Notes: a model not told the origin generated them from the letters alone. Shown: positions 52,426-63,100, counted from the first letter of the stretch. The stretch is DNA of 64,000 bases from Erginobacter sp964587835 (GCA_964587835.1 CAZPMN010000001.1:62001-126000), one strand, 5' to 3'. Translations and numbers: made by a program.

Positions 52426-53605
52426 AGTCCAGTTCCAATACCTGTATTTCAACCCCCCCCTGGGCGGCGTGGAGAATTACTTTCTGGCCGGAAGTAAGTA
52501 CTTTCGGGAGAGGGGGATCAGGGCATCCGTCCTGGCCTCCCAGAATCCCGGGCGGCCCGCCCCGGAGCGGGAAGAAATCCGGGAACTATCGGTTGTCCGC
52601 CATCCTTACTTCTCTCCCTTAGCTCCCCTGATCATTTTCAAGCCCAGTCTATATGCGCGCTGGCTGGAAAGTTATCTGGCCCGTGAGGGCAAAGAAATAG
52701 ATTTGTTTATCAGTCGTCATCCCGCGTATGTCCTGGCGACCAGGAGAGCTCTCCCCGGCCGACCGGTCATCTTTATCCCTCCCGATCTCAGGCGGCGTCG
52801 ATTGGCCCAACAAGCGGGCGGATCGTGGAAAGAAAGGATCATCTTTGCCATTTTCCGCCCCCAGATCGTCCGGATCGAAAGGAACGCGCTCCAGGCCGCC
52901 GATCGGGTCATAACCCTGAGCGAAAATCTGAAGAGACAGCTGATCGAGGAACATCGGATTCCGGCCCAGCGGATCGAGGTCCTTCCCCCCGGAGTGGATA
53001 CCGGGCGTTTCTCCCCCGGCCCGGCCGATCAGGACCTCCTCCGGGAATTTGATCTTAAGGAAGACGACCAAATCATTCTCACAATCGGGCGTCTCTCTCC
53101 GGAGAAGAATCTGGAGTTCCTGCTCCGGGCGTTTGCCCGGCTTAAGCTGCCGCGCGCCGCGTTGGTGATCGTGGGCGATGGTGGTCAGCTCAACCGTCTC
53201 GAACGTTTGGCCCGGGAGAGAGGAATATCCGATCGAACCAGATTTGCCGGATTGCGAGAAGACCCGGAAAGATTTTACCGGATCGCCCGGATCTTTGTGC
53301 TTCCTTCCCGGGAAGAGCCGTTCGGCCAGGTTTATCTGGAGGCGATGGCGTCGGGACTCCCCTGCCTTGGCTTGAGAAACCGGCCGGGCCTGACCCGGGT
53401 CGCGACTGAAGAGATCATCACTGACGGACAGGATGGATTCTGGGTGGAACCGGATGCTGAGGATGATCTGACGGCCAAGATGGAACTTCTCTTGAACGAT
53501 GATGACTTAAGAAGACGACTGGGGTCCGCGGCCCGGAGAAGCTGCCTGGCCAGATACAGCTGGCAGTCCCATTTCGATAATCTCCTCTTGAATGTTTATG
53601 AATGA
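52409..53605 (+). CDS. GT4 glycosyltransferase
   Basis: Typical group-1 glycosyltransferase, 398 residues. The N-terminal FNPPLGGVENYFLAGSKYF is the acceptor-side glycine loop. DRVITLSENLKRQLIEE, LPPGVDTGRF, ILTIGRLSPEKNLEFLLRAF and VIVGDGGQLNRLE follow, then the EX7E catalytic motif in PSREEPFGQVYLEAMASGLP. No membrane helices; cytosolic, retaining mechanism expected. It overlaps both neighbours (17 and 14 nt), so it is in the same operon as the flanking GT4-like genes. Confidence 0.9.
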   Translation: MKKPNRVQFQYLYFNPPLGGVENYFLAGSKYFRERGIRASVLASQNPGRPAPEREEIRELSVVRHPYFSPLAPLIIFKPSLYARWLESYLAREGKEIDLFISRHPAYVLATRRALPGRPVIFIPPDLRRRRLAQQAGGSWKERIIFAIFRPQIVRIERNALQAADRVITLSENLKRQLIEEHRIPAQRIEVLPPGVDTGRFSPGPADQDLLREFDLKEDDQIILTIGRLSPEKNLEFLLRAFARLKLPRAALVIVGDGGQLNRLERLARERGISDRTRFAGLREDPERFYRIARIFVLPSREEPFGQVYLEAMASGLPCLGLRNRPGLTRVATEEIITDGQDGFWVEPDAEDDLTAKMELLLNDDDLRRRLGSAARRSCLARYSWQSHFDNLLLNVYE

Positions 53606-54779
53606 ACTAACCCAAAACAATATCATCTGTTTATCCTCGGTTCCCTGGGATTACCTCAAGATCGCCAACCAGCAGACAATGATCCGGCTCGCCCGGGCTA
53701 ACCGGGTGCTCTTCATCGAGCGGAATATGTCCCTGGCGGCCTGGCTCTGCGACCGGGAGAAGGCCCGGGGCTGCCGTAAGCTCCGGCAAGCCCGGCTGAG
53801 GAGGGAGGGTGAGAATCTTTTTATCTTTACCCCGCCTTTCGCGTTGCCTTGGGCCTCCAAATCGGTCACGATCAATCGGATCAATATGTTCCTGACCCGA
53901 TCCCGCGTCCGCCCGCTCCTGGAAGAGCTGCAGTTCAGTGATCCGATTTACTACTCTTACCTGCCCCAGGGGCATTTCCTGGTCGGCCACTTGAACGAGA
54001 AGCTGGTCTGCTACGAGGTCATCGACGAATACAGTGCCTTCCCTCATATTTCCCCCCGCCTCGCCGCCGCCCTGGAAAGCAAGATGCTCAAGAAGGCCGA
54101 CCTGGTCTTCGCCATCTCCCCCAATCTCTATCGAAACCGGATTGACCGAAATCAGGCTACCCATCTGGTACCGATCGGAGCGGAGACCGAACACTTTGGC
54201 CGGAGCCGCCGGTCGGATCTAGAAAAACCTTCAGAGCTGACGGGGTTGCCGGCTCCGATTATCGGCTATTTCGGGGGGATCGACGACCGTTTCGACTCCG
54301 AACTCTACCGTTACCTGGCCGGGGAGTTCCCGGACTGCTCCTTTATTATTATCGGACCGGAGAAAGGCGAGAAGATCAGCAAGTCACTGTCGGACTTGAC
54401 CAATATACATTTTCTTGGTCCCCAGAATTACGAGCAACTCCCCAGGTACCTGAAATATTTCGATGTCTGTACGCTTCCTTACCGGATCACGCCTTTTATC
54501 GAGAACATCTTCCCCAACAAAATCTTTGAATACCTCTCCTCCGGGAAACCGGTGGTTACCACCGCGATCCCGGCGATCGAGTACCTGCGGGAATCGGGGG
54601 CGATCTGCTGGGCCCGGACCAGAGAAGAATTTCGGGCGGGTATCCGGCGGGGGCTGGAAGAGAGCGAAAACGATTTACTGGTCCGAAAACGTATCAAGAT
54701 CGCGGAAAATAACACCTGGGACAAGCGGGTAGAGAAGATTGCTCGATTAATCGCAAATCGCCTGGAGCAGAAGCAATGA
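53592..54779 (+). CDS. GT4-like glycosyltransferase (paralogue of the 51205 gene)
   Basis: 395 residues. It starts IICLSSVPWDYLKIANQQTM, very like the start of the gene at 51205, and continues with YEVIDEYSAFPHISPRL, VPIGAETEHFG, IGYFGGIDDRFDSELYRYLA, HFLGPQNYEQLPRYLKYFDV and NKIFEYLSSGKPVVTT. GT-B fold without membrane helices. Met3 (ATG 53598) is an alternative start. Overlaps the preceding stop by 14 nt and the next start by 4 nt. Substrates cannot be read. Confidence 0.85.
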   Translation: MFMNELTQNNIICLSSVPWDYLKIANQQTMIRLARANRVLFIERNMSLAAWLCDREKARGCRKLRQARLRREGENLFIFTPPFALPWASKSVTINRINMFLTRSRVRPLLEELQFSDPIYYSYLPQGHFLVGHLNEKLVCYEVIDEYSAFPHISPRLAAALESKMLKKADLVFAISPNLYRNRIDRNQATHLVPIGAETEHFGRSRRSDLEKPSELTGLPAPIIGYFGGIDDRFDSELYRYLAGEFPDCSFIIIGPEKGEKISKSLSDLTNIHFLGPQNYEQLPRYLKYFDVCTLPYRITPFIENIFPNKIFEYLSSGKPVVTTAIPAIEYLRESGAICWARTREEFRAGIRRGLEESENDLLVRKRIKIAENNTWDKRVEKIARLIANRLEQKQ

Positions 54780-56098
54780 TGAAGTCGTTCAACCAGCAGA
54801 AAACAATTATCCTCGGCGCGGGAATGACCGGCCTGGCGGCCGGGTATCGCTCCGGCTATCCGATATTCGAGGCCGGAAGTTATCCGGGGGGAATTTGTTC
54901 GTCCTACTACATCCGTCCCGGGGATCCCCGACGTCTTCACCATCCGCCCGAAGACGGCGAGGCCTACCGTTTCGAGATCGGGGGCGGGCACTGGATCTTC
55001 GGCGCCGATCCGGAAATTCTCTCTCTGATCCGGACTCTAACCCCGGTGATAACCTGCCGCCGGAAGGCGGCGGTATTCTTCGCCCGGCGGAACCGGTTCA
55101 TTCCCTATCCGATCCAGAATCATCTCCGATACTTCGAGCCGGAAAGGATTGAACAGGTTGTCGGGGAGATCAAATCGGCCTCCCGGCAAGTCCCCCGGAC
55201 GATGGAGGAATGGTTGCTGAATAATTTCGGCCCGACCCTGGGGGGACTATTCTTCATTCCCTTCCACGAAAAATATACAGCGGGGCTCTACCGGGAGATT
55301 GCCCCCCAGGACGCCTATAAGAGCCCGGTGGATATCGAGACCGTGCTTCGGGGTGCTCGAGCCGAGACTGCCCCGGTCGGGTACAATACCGAATTCGTCT
55401 ATCCGGTCGGGGGATTGGACAGGCTGGCCCGGGAACTGGCCGCCGGAGCGCGGATTAACTATCGGAAGAAAGCGGTCCGGATCGATCCGGCCAGGAAAAC
55501 CGTTTATTTTGCTGATGGCTCGGAAGAACAATTTCATCGGGTCATCTCCACTCTCCCTCTCAACCGGGTGATGGAGATGACCGGGCTGGAGGCCCCGGGA
55601 CGACCCGAACCCTATTCCTCGGTCCTGGAACTCAACATCGGCGCCGAGAAAGGCCCCCGTTGTCCCGGCCAGCACTGGCTCTATATCCCCGACAGTCTCT
55701 CGGGGTTCTTCCGGGTCGGTTTCTACAGTAATGTCGATCCCTCCTTCATTCCCGCCTCCGCCCGGCCGGCGGAAAACCGGGTGGGAATCTACGTGGAACG
55801 GGCCTACCCGGGAGGGGAGAGGCCGGGCGAGAAGGAGCTGACGGATTATAAGAAGGACGTCGAAAGGGAGTTGCAAGCACTCGGATTCATCGGCGAGGTG
55901 GAGGCCAACGACAGCACCTGGATCGATGTCGCCTATACCTGGTCCTGGCCGGACAACCCCTGGAAGGCGGCGGCCCTGGAGACTCTGGCCGGGCACGGGA
56001 TCATCCAGGCGGGACGTTACGCCCGCTGGGGGTTCCAGGGGATCGCGGTCTCGATCAAGGAAGGGATCCGGGTGGGGGAGGATCCAGGGATTTGCTGA
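54776..56098 (+). CDS. FAD/NAD(P)-binding protein, UDP-galactopyranose mutase/protoporphyrinogen-oxidase-like
   Basis: Flavoprotein with the dinucleotide-binding start IILGAGMTGLAAGY (about residues 11-24) and EAGSYPGGICSS. Next are FEIGGGHWIFG, FFARRNRFIPYPIQNHLR (UGM-like substrate-loop region) and the C-terminal RYARWGFQGIAVSIKEGI that closes the FAD site. 440 residues is longer than UGM (about 370). Families of this type in EPS loci isomerise or oxidise nucleotide sugars, but the substrate here is unknown. It starts within the upstream gene (ATGATG at 54776) and its 3' end overlaps the convergent GT39 gene by 44 bp. Confidence 0.8.
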   Translation: MMKSFNQQKTIILGAGMTGLAAGYRSGYPIFEAGSYPGGICSSYYIRPGDPRRLHHPPEDGEAYRFEIGGGHWIFGADPEILSLIRTLTPVITCRRKAAVFFARRNRFIPYPIQNHLRYFEPERIEQVVGEIKSASRQVPRTMEEWLLNNFGPTLGGLFFIPFHEKYTAGLYREIAPQDAYKSPVDIETVLRGARAETAPVGYNTEFVYPVGGLDRLARELAAGARINYRKKAVRIDPARKTVYFADGSEEQFHRVISTLPLNRVMEMTGLEAPGRPEPYSSVLELNIGAEKGPRCPGQHWLYIPDSLSGFFRVGFYSNVDPSFIPASARPAENRVGIYVERAYPGGERPGEKELTDYKKDVERELQALGFIGEVEANDSTWIDVAYTWSWPDNPWKAAALETLAGHGIIQAGRYARWGFQGIAVSIKEGIRVGEDPGIC

Positions 56099-57695
56099 TC
56101 CGATAGATCTTGATGCCCGGGCCCATCCTCGTATCCGGTTGGCGTGGAATTTCTTTTAAGAGAAGGGTGTTCTCGGCCAGAGTCCGATAGAACCCCAGCC
56201 GCCGGGGGAATTTCTCCGGATAGAGTTCATATTTGCCGAAGTTGGAGCTGTTGACTATTACTACCTCGACCCCCCAAGCCCGTAGTGCTTCCAGATCGGG
56301 GGTATCCTCCTCGGTTTTTAATATCCAGTTGGTTCCGCTGTAATAATCCTGGTAGTAATTCGGGATCTGGACTGTCTGATATAGTCCGCAGTCGGGTACC
56401 CCGCCCTCCGCCCGGCTTTTGATTGGCGGAATATTGTTCTCCAGGGCGATCCGGGTTCCTTCCTTCAGATTGGCAACCACCCAGCGGTAAGCCAGGGTCC
56501 GGGTATCGGTGTTGGCGGAGAGCCTGATGCGGTGAGCAATGATACCCGCCGGCTGGATTAGGATGATCGCGGCGGAGATAAAAAGTAAGCCGTTTCGCCG
56601 ACGGGGAGACTTAACCTTCCCCAAGATCCGGTCGCCAAGTCCGCCGAGGGGGACCAGGACGATCAGGAGCCAGGGGAGGTAGTAACGTACCACGGGATAG
56701 CCCGATGCCGTCAGGGGCAGGGCGGCGGCCAGAAATGGTGCCAGGAAGAACCACTCTTTCCGGCTTCCCCGGAAGAGATTGTAGATAAGCAGGCCGACAA
56801 TAGTTAGCGTGAGAACGATTCCGGTGGCCGCGACCAGGTTCCCCAGAAAAAGGCTGAGGGTCTGGGAATAGTCCATCAGGTCGGCGGGCCCTCCGACTAC
56901 AAAGAGAGAGCGCCGCAGATTTGTTAACAGGCGGAGCCCGGGGCCGAGACCGATATAGCAGAAGGGGAAGAAGGGCAGCGCCGTCGCCGCCAGCAGGGCC
57001 AGGGAGATTAAAAGTTTACCCGGGTGGAATTTCCGGATTCCGAACTTTGAGTTGCCGGTCCGGCGGAAGATATGGGATAGGAGGATCGGCAATATTATCA
57101 TCGCCCCGTTATATTTGGTTCCCACGGCCAGACCGGCGAATATTCCGGCCAGGATATTATCTTTCCAGCGATTACCCTTCCAGACGCGATAGGTATAATA
57201 CATCGCCATAATTACCGTGAAACAGAAGAGGGTCTCCACCTTGCCGATCCGGGAAAAGTTATAGAGGGAGGGCAGCAGGGCCCCCAGCCCGGCGGCCAGG
57301 AGGCCGGCCCGGCGGTTATATGCCATCTTCCCCAACCGGTAGAGAGCCCAGATGGTGAGCAGGCCGAAGATCAGGGATATGAGCCGGGCCGCGAGATAGA
57401 AATAGGCAGGGTGGGAGAAATACAGTTCGAGGAAATCAGCCGGGCGGTTGACCAATCCGGCGAATAAAGCGACGAAAAAATAAACTCCGTAGGCGAAAAT
57501 CAGGAGCGCGGAATAGAGCAGGGGATAAGTGAAATATTCCGGTTGGAAATTTCCCCGGGCCAACTGGCCAGTCGCCTGGACCACATAGGTCTCATCGGCA
57601 AGATACAGGAAGGGGAGACCATACCTTATTCCGGGGAGCCGGATCAGGCAAGCGATTACAAGGATTCCGGTTATCCCGAATAATCTGTGTTTCAA
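56055..57695 (-). CDS. GT39-family membrane glycosyltransferase (ArnT/PMT-like)
   Basis: 546 residues with about 11-13 membrane helices, without TPRs. The first extracytoplasmic loop has the catalytic-type acidic pair in YLADETYVVQATGQ, followed by YFTYPLLYSALL. GRIGKVET-like SRIGKVETLFCF, GLAVGTKYNGAMI and SGYPVVRYYLPWLLIVL are typical of the PMT_2 family. Predicted to move a sugar from polyprenyl phosphate to a lipid- or protein-linked acceptor on the outer face of the inner membrane. It lies 15 bp downstream of the PqqD-like gene in the same direction. Its 3' end overlaps the convergent flavoprotein gene. Confidence 0.87.
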   Translation of the reverse strand: MKHRLFGITGILVIACLIRLPGIRYGLPFLYLADETYVVQATGQLARGNFQPEYFTYPLLYSALLIFAYGVYFFVALFAGLVNRPADFLELYFSHPAYFYLAARLISLIFGLLTIWALYRLGKMAYNRRAGLLAAGLGALLPSLYNFSRIGKVETLFCFTVIMAMYYTYRVWKGNRWKDNILAGIFAGLAVGTKYNGAMIILPILLSHIFRRTGNSKFGIRKFHPGKLLISLALLAATALPFFPFCYIGLGPGLRLLTNLRRSLFVVGGPADLMDYSQTLSLFLGNLVAATGIVLTLTIVGLLIYNLFRGSRKEWFFLAPFLAAALPLTASGYPVVRYYLPWLLIVLVPLGGLGDRILGKVKSPRRRNGLLFISAAIILIQPAGIIAHRIRLSANTDTRTLAYRWVVANLKEGTRIALENNIPPIKSRAEGGVPDCGLYQTVQIPNYYQDYYSGTNWILKTEEDTPDLEALRAWGVEVVIVNSSNFGKYELYPEKFPRRLGFYRTLAENTLLLKEIPRQPDTRMGPGIKIYRISKSLDPPPPGSLP

Positions 57696-57710
57696 AACAA
57701 TCCTGGTCAG

Positions 57711-58013
57711 TTATGGCCCCACGGCCGTTATCGCCCGCGCCTTGATCAAGTCCGCGACCAGCTCCAGCAAGTCCTCCCGAGCGGTTTCCTCGGGGATGGA
57801 ATATTCGTCACGAACCATGGCGGCAATCTCCTCGAGGTTTCGTTGACCGTCCAGAAGGCCCCAGATGAAGGCCCCGGATTCATTCAGGGTCAGCATTTTC
57901 CCCGCCGCCTGGGTATCCCGGGAAATCGGGATCAGGATCGCCTCCCCGGCGATGACGCGGTAAACTACGTCCGGGTTTTTCCGGAAAGTCTTCTCCATTG
58001 CATCCCTATTCAT
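57711..58013 (-). CDS. PqqD-like protein (peptide chaperone type)
   Basis: 100-residue PqqD-family protein; such proteins form the RiPP recognition element that presents a precursor peptide to modifying enzymes, or act in HPr-rel-A type systems. Recognisable features are ILIPISRDTQAAGKMLTLNESGAFIWGLL (core LNESGAFIWGLLDG), then NLEEIAAMVRDEY and EDLLELVADLIKARAI. AGGGA 7 nt before ATG 58013 decides the start; a longer version from 58085 would overlap the upstream gene. Adjacent to a nucleotidyltransferase, and near an S24/S26 peptidase and a probable HprK-like gene. No precursor peptide was identified in the window. Confidence 0.82.
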   Translation of the reverse strand: MNRDAMEKTFRKNPDVVYRVIAGEAILIPISRDTQAAGKMLTLNESGAFIWGLLDGQRNLEEIAAMVRDEYSIPEETAREDLLELVADLIKARAITAVGP

Positions 58014-58072
58014 TGAATCGTCCCTGATTGCATTTGTCCTCAAGAAGTGGATAGCGTCCGGCAACCGCGGGA

Positions 58073-59107
58073 TTAGTGAGAGCAATATGATATAGTCGGG
58101 GAAGATAAAAAGACACTAATTATCGCCTGGCCCCAATCGTCATTGAGGAGAAACCGGTTCAGCAGAGCCATTGGACCTCTATCCGGAAGCTTCCTTTTCA
58201 GAATCTTGTCCGGGGTGATAAAGATCCGGGTGATCGCCTGTTTCGCCTGGGAAGGGGCGAGTCGGCCAAGAACTGCTCGAGGGTTGGTTTGCCTGAAGAA
58301 AAGTCCCGTGAACAGAAGAGGATAATAAACCTGGGCGGCACAGTGGTATTCTTTCGCCTTTCGGCACAGCTCCTCCCAGTCGATATCTCCACCCGATTTC
58401 TCCATCAGTAGAACAAGGTCGTAAAACCAGATCAGACGCGAGAAAGAGTGGTGGCTCAGATGAGCTGCCAGGTAGAGGAGGTTGATGGTGGGGGAGAGGA
58501 CTCTGGTTTCCTGGCCCAGCAGTTGGGTCGGGAGGGAATCATTCCAGAAATCCTCGATTCGGATGGCAAATGCGGGGTTCTTTCTCTGGGCGGTCTGGAG
58601 ACCGGTGTGGAGCTCCAGAAAGATTCCGGTATCGGGAAAGAGGAATTTCCCCGCCGTGGCGGTCTGTTCCTGGAGCTTGCCCCCGATTTTCTCCAGGGTC
58701 GCCCTCGCGGATTTTACATCTTGAGGATGGATCAACAGGTCAAGGTCATCGGTGGGCCGGAGAGCCGGATGGGGGTAGTAGGATTCCGCCAGGTGCCCCC
58801 CCTTGAGGACGATCGTCTCGATCCCCCGCCGGGCACAGTAATCGAGAACCGTTTGCAGGCAGTCGCCCCGAAGCACGGCAGAAATCAACTGTCTCTGATA
58901 TTCATCTGCCCATTCCGTCCTCACCTGTTCGGGAAGGGGAAGTCCGGCCGGCAATTCCCGGGCAAGGAGGCTGCCCAGGCGATGGACCTTGACCAGTCTA
59001 GCCAGCCGATTCCAGGATACCTGCTTGCTTTTTGGGGGAAAAGCTTTAAAAGGACCCGGGCCCAATGCGGAGAGAAGTTCACGGAGAATATCGAGTTCGG
59101 ATGACAT
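58073..59107 (-). CDS. Nucleotidyltransferase family protein (NTP_transf_5-like)
   Basis: 344 residues. The nucleotidyltransferase core is ETIVLKGGHLAESYY followed by PTDDLDLLI, the Asp pair binding metal (about residues 122-125), and a later ELHTGLQ acidic strand. C-terminal helices include NLLYLAAHLSHHSFSRLIWFYDL, typical of this family. It differs from sugar-activating nucleotidyltransferases; family members occur beside PqqD-like and lasso-peptide-type genes, where they may nucleotidylate a peptide. AGGA 6 nt before ATG 59107 fixes the start. It is divergent from the methyltransferase at 59165. Confidence 0.82.
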   Translation of the reverse strand: MSSELDILRELLSALGPGPFKAFPPKSKQVSWNRLARLVKVHRLGSLLARELPAGLPLPEQVRTEWADEYQRQLISAVLRGDCLQTVLDYCARRGIETIVLKGGHLAESYYPHPALRPTDDLDLLIHPQDVKSARATLEKIGGKLQEQTATAGKFLFPDTGIFLELHTGLQTAQRKNPAFAIRIEDFWNDSLPTQLLGQETRVLSPTINLLYLAAHLSHHSFSRLIWFYDLVLLMEKSGGDIDWEELCRKAKEYHCAAQVYYPLLFTGLFFRQTNPRAVLGRLAPSQAKQAITRIFITPDKILKRKLPDRGPMALLNRFLLNDDWGQAIISVFLSSPTISYCSH

Positions 59108-59164
59108 AGTATTCCTGGGATATGCCCCGTTTCGTGGTTTAATGATAATATACTGCAAAGACAT

Positions 59165-60130
59165 TTGGATAATATCGAAAGCTATTGGAAAGGAAACTTA
59201 TATTCGGAATCTCAATTGAAAACGTCAAGGAACAAGCCGCCGTTGGGGAAAGGAAGTCCATATTATACCTCCAGCGCTTTCTTCCCTTCCCTGGACAAGA
59301 CAGAAGATCTTGCTCGCGCGGAGAAGGCTCTCTCGGAGCTGTACGGAGTGGAGAGAAAACGGCTCTACCACAGGGGGTTGAAACCCCGGGATCCAGAAGT
59401 CTTTCAGAGAGATCTAAGATGGGTTCTTCACTTCATCCAGCCGCCCGCTCGAGTGCTTGAATGCGGCGCGGGAACCGGCACCTTTGCCCTTCTCCTGGCG
59501 GAGGCTGGTTTTCAGGTTACCGCGGCTGATTTATATGATCAGGACGATTTAACTTTCCTTCGTCGAAGGTATGCCTCCAGGCAAGAACTTTCCTTCGAGC
59601 ATATTACAAACGTGCTGGCGGCCGGCAATCAATTCGACGCCGTTATCAGCATCAATGTCTTGGAACATATTGTCTTCCCTGACCAGGCGATACGACAGTG
59701 GAAAAAATTGGTTCGAGTTGGGGGAACCCTGTCTATTATCTGCCCCAATTATTCGGGGATACTTTCTCCCCTGAGAATCGCATTTAACATTATACGAGGT
59801 GGTTCGAAGTGGAGGTATCGGGGGGTGGGGCAGGCGCTTGGTCATTGTCTGGAAAATATCGTATTGAACATCAGGATTGCTTTAACCGGACAGCCAGTCT
59901 TTGTTCGCTGTATGCCTCGCCTGGACTCCGGTAAGATTAAAATGAACGACAGCGACCTCGATACGGTGCATCTGCCTTCAACCCGGGGGATCGCAAATTT
60001 CCTCTGTCGAGAACAATTTGAAATAGTTTCGTGGCGGAGATCGTATGGGAAATTAGGGAAGCGTGCTGTCTCCGCCCTCTTCCCCGGGCAGGTTCCGACG
60101 ATGCGAATCCAGGTCCGACTGAGGCAGTAA
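59165..60130 (+). CDS. Class I SAM-dependent methyltransferase
   Basis: Motif I RVLECGAGTGTFALLLAEAG (about residues 96-115 from the TTG start), motif II VTAADLYDQD, motif IV AVISINVLEHIVFPDQA, motif VI GGTLSIICPNYSG. The C-terminal 110 residues, with RGIANFLCREQFEIV, are family-variable. The start is uncertain: TTG 59165 and TTG 59216 both lack a good ribosome site, and no upstream ATG is in frame. A single plus-strand gene between two minus-strand operons. Substrate unknown; a link to the neighbouring peptide-modification genes or to EPS is possible. Confidence 0.8.
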   Translation: MDNIESYWKGNLYSESQLKTSRNKPPLGKGSPYYTSSAFFPSLDKTEDLARAEKALSELYGVERKRLYHRGLKPRDPEVFQRDLRWVLHFIQPPARVLECGAGTGTFALLLAEAGFQVTAADLYDQDDLTFLRRRYASRQELSFEHITNVLAAGNQFDAVISINVLEHIVFPDQAIRQWKKLVRVGGTLSIICPNYSGILSPLRIAFNIIRGGSKWRYRGVGQALGHCLENIVLNIRIALTGQPVFVRCMPRLDSGKIKMNDSDLDTVHLPSTRGIANFLCREQFEIVSWRRSYGKLGKRAVSALFPGQVPTMRIQVRLRQ

Positions 60131-60180
60131 TACCACGGTCTTAAGCTTGTTCGGCTTGGGCAAATCGGTGAGTCAATGAA

Positions 60181-63100
60181 TTACTTCAGTTCCAGCGCCG
60201 GGTCACCGAAGAGGGTGTAGATGTCGAGCATATAGAGCCAGGGGGAGACCCCGGCCAGCTGGATCTTGGCCTGGGTCAGGGCCGGTCCACAGGCCCGGCC
60301 GTTGGTCAGGAGTTCCCGAAAAAGGAAACCGGTCAGCTGGAGGGCGGGGGTGTTGAGGGAGAGACCGGTGGGGGATACGGCCGCGATCGATCCCTTCCCC
60401 GGGGTCAGGGTCATTGCTTCAGCCAAACAGTCAGTGGAGAGCTCGCACCAGTAGCCGTTCAGGCAGGTCGGGGTGACCAGGAGGTGCAAACGCTCGGCGT
60501 TGGTGAGCGAGGCGATGTTCGTGGTTTTAAAGATTTCAGAGGAAGACCAGGAAGTGGCCGACCCGTGTCCGAGGTAGTTGACGAGCAGCTGTCCGCTGTT
60601 GATCCCGTTGATGATGGCGGACCTGGTCGCGGCCACACCGAGATCGGCCAGGTAGGCGGTCTGCGCGGTGAAGGCGGGGGGAACGTAGTTGGCGATCAGC
60701 CAGTTGCTGTCGGCGGGGAAGTCGCCGGCGGCCGGGTCGGGGTTGTCCGCCACCATCAGGATCTGGCTCTGCCAGGGAAGACCGTTGGTTCCGGCCGCAT
60801 AACAGAGGATTTTTCCCACCTCCTGGGTGGTCTCGGCAAACGAGGTGACGCAGAGCCGGCCGATGTTCATATCGGGGATTCGATCGTCACCGATAAAGCA
60901 GACGTACCAGTTGTCGGAAGCGGTCTCCATATAACGGCTGCGGAACATATAGGGAGGAACGTAATTCGGTATCCCCAATCCCCGGTCGTTCCGGTAGTCG
61001 TAGTTTCCGTCTCCCACCAGCAGGGCGTACTGGGGACGGGTCAGGGTGTCCCACTCGGTATAGGCGTATTCGAGAAAACGATTGATGGCGTAAGGGGTGA
61101 AGTTCCCGAAACCAAAGGTGTTGTAGATATCCTGGATCTCAAACGTCTCCACCCGGAATCCCCCCTGGGCAGTCTCCTCCCGGAAGGCGGCCAGCGTCGG
61201 GAGGGCGGCGGCGAAGTCGGGATGGGTGACGATTATGTAGTCGACCACCCGGGGGGCGGACAGGTCGGCCGGCGTATTCTGAGTGAGCACCGGGGCGAGA
61301 GCCGCGGTTCGCCAAAGAGCGCAGTATTGCCTCTCGTCGGCATCCCATTTGCGGAATACCAGCGAGTTTCCGCTGGCGGTGTCGACCGTGAAATCGGTGA
61401 TTTTTCGGGGGGACGAAGGGACGGTGATATCGTAGAGGTCCAGATTTCCGCCGCCGAAGTTATTGATCCGGTAGTCTCCCTTCCCGGAGGCGGTGAAAGT
61501 CAGCCGGTTATCCTTGCTCCGGTAGTCCCGGTAGAAACTCAGGTCAAAGGAATCGACGAAGATGTAATCCGCCGTCAGTCCAAGATCGTTTACCTCCCGG
61601 GTGAGGATGGTGTTTGTCCCCTCGTTGAAAGTGTCCTGAGGGATGTCGGTCTGCAGGGTGAACCAGGTCTGCCCGTCCCAGAAGAAATCTCCCACCAGGT
61701 GGCCGTTAAGGTAGACTTGGGTGTGATGGTCGGGGTTGACGGCCTCGCTGGTGGTGTAACCGAAATAGCGTCCACTGAAGGCGGCGGTGCCTTTCCAGTC
61801 GCTCACTCCGGTCAGGCTGAAGGTTATGGTGGAGGGAATATCGGTGCCGGCAACCTGCCCCGCCACCCCCCAGAACCAGCAATCGTTGCCTGTCCCCACC
61901 GGGAGGTAGGGCCGATAAGAGACTCTCTGTTCCAGGTGAAGCGTGTCCAGAAAATGCTCCTGCCGGGAAGGGCGGCCGCAGGCAGGGGAGATGACCTCGG
62001 ACATTCTCCGGCCCGCCCCCGAGGTCTGGTAAAGCCAGTAGACATTGGTCTGGCTGTAAAAGTCAGTGTTCCCCTGTCCGTAGAAGTCGATGTAATCTCC
62101 CGGATCCCAGGTGCCGTCTTCCTGCCCCTGAATATGGATATCAATCTCCTGCCCCATAAGGTACATGCGCAGGGATCGCGGATCCTGACCGACGTTGAAG
62201 CCGGCATCCGCCAGATTTTGATAGGTAATGGTATGGATCCCGTCCTGATTGACCTCGGCCCGGAAGGAATCGGAGCCGGCCAGTGCGAACTGCGCCCCGT
62301 AATCGGGTTGTTCTCTCTTGGGTAATTCCTTAATCGACGCGCCGTACTTCACATCGACCGTCACGAGTTGTCGCGAAATCAGCCGCCGGGTTGAGGAGGA
62401 GTACTGCACCGGGGCGATCCGTAAGCTGAGGAACTGTTCATCTCCTGCCCAGAGCGGTCCGGAAGACTCCACGATTCGGGCGGGGTAGAGGGCATCTTCC
62501 GCGGAGACCTCGCCCGTCCGGACATCTTCCACGGGGGAGAGGCTCTCCGCCGTTTCCAGCGCCTTTCCCCGTTCCCGGGTAAAGGACTGCCAGTTTTCGG
62601 GGAGCGCTTCCATTAAGCGCTCGTCCTGGAGAGTTTTCTTTATCCATATCCTTTCTATCTCCCGGCGGACCCACTGGTCGGAGGGGGCGGCGGCGAGATT
62701 GACTTCTCCCGATTCCAGGTCCGGGGAGCTACTGGCGGTGACTTCGATCGAGGACACCCCGGGCAGGGGAATGGTGAGAGTCCTGACCGGCAAGCTCGGA
62801 CGACCGGGTTCTTCCAGGGAGAAAAATCCGGGGATCGTGACCTCCTGGAGAGTGGAGTCCCCGGCTGTGACCGCCTCCAAGCGGTATTCAGGAATTGATA
62901 TTTCCAGGGTGAAGCCGGTATCATCTTCCTGGATTACGCGATACCCGCCCTCCTCTCCCTCCTCTTGGAATTCCGCCAGTTGCTTCCCGGAGGGTGAAGG
63001 AAAGATGGGTTGAGCGGATGTGCTTGTCGCTGCGACTTCCGATTCGCGATCAGGGGTTATGACCTGCTCGGTTCCGGCCTGAACAGGATTCATTTCGGGG

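Noticed and set aside
60181..60600. Type IX secretion C-terminal domain on the C25 peptidase
   Set aside because: The protein ends 90 residues after the catalytic Cys region with the family core motif; no Ig-like sorting domain follows.
60484..62325. 613-codon plus-strand frame opposite the C25 peptidase gene
   Set aside because: Antisense shadow; the minus-strand frame has the complete GHG/TPTC dyad.
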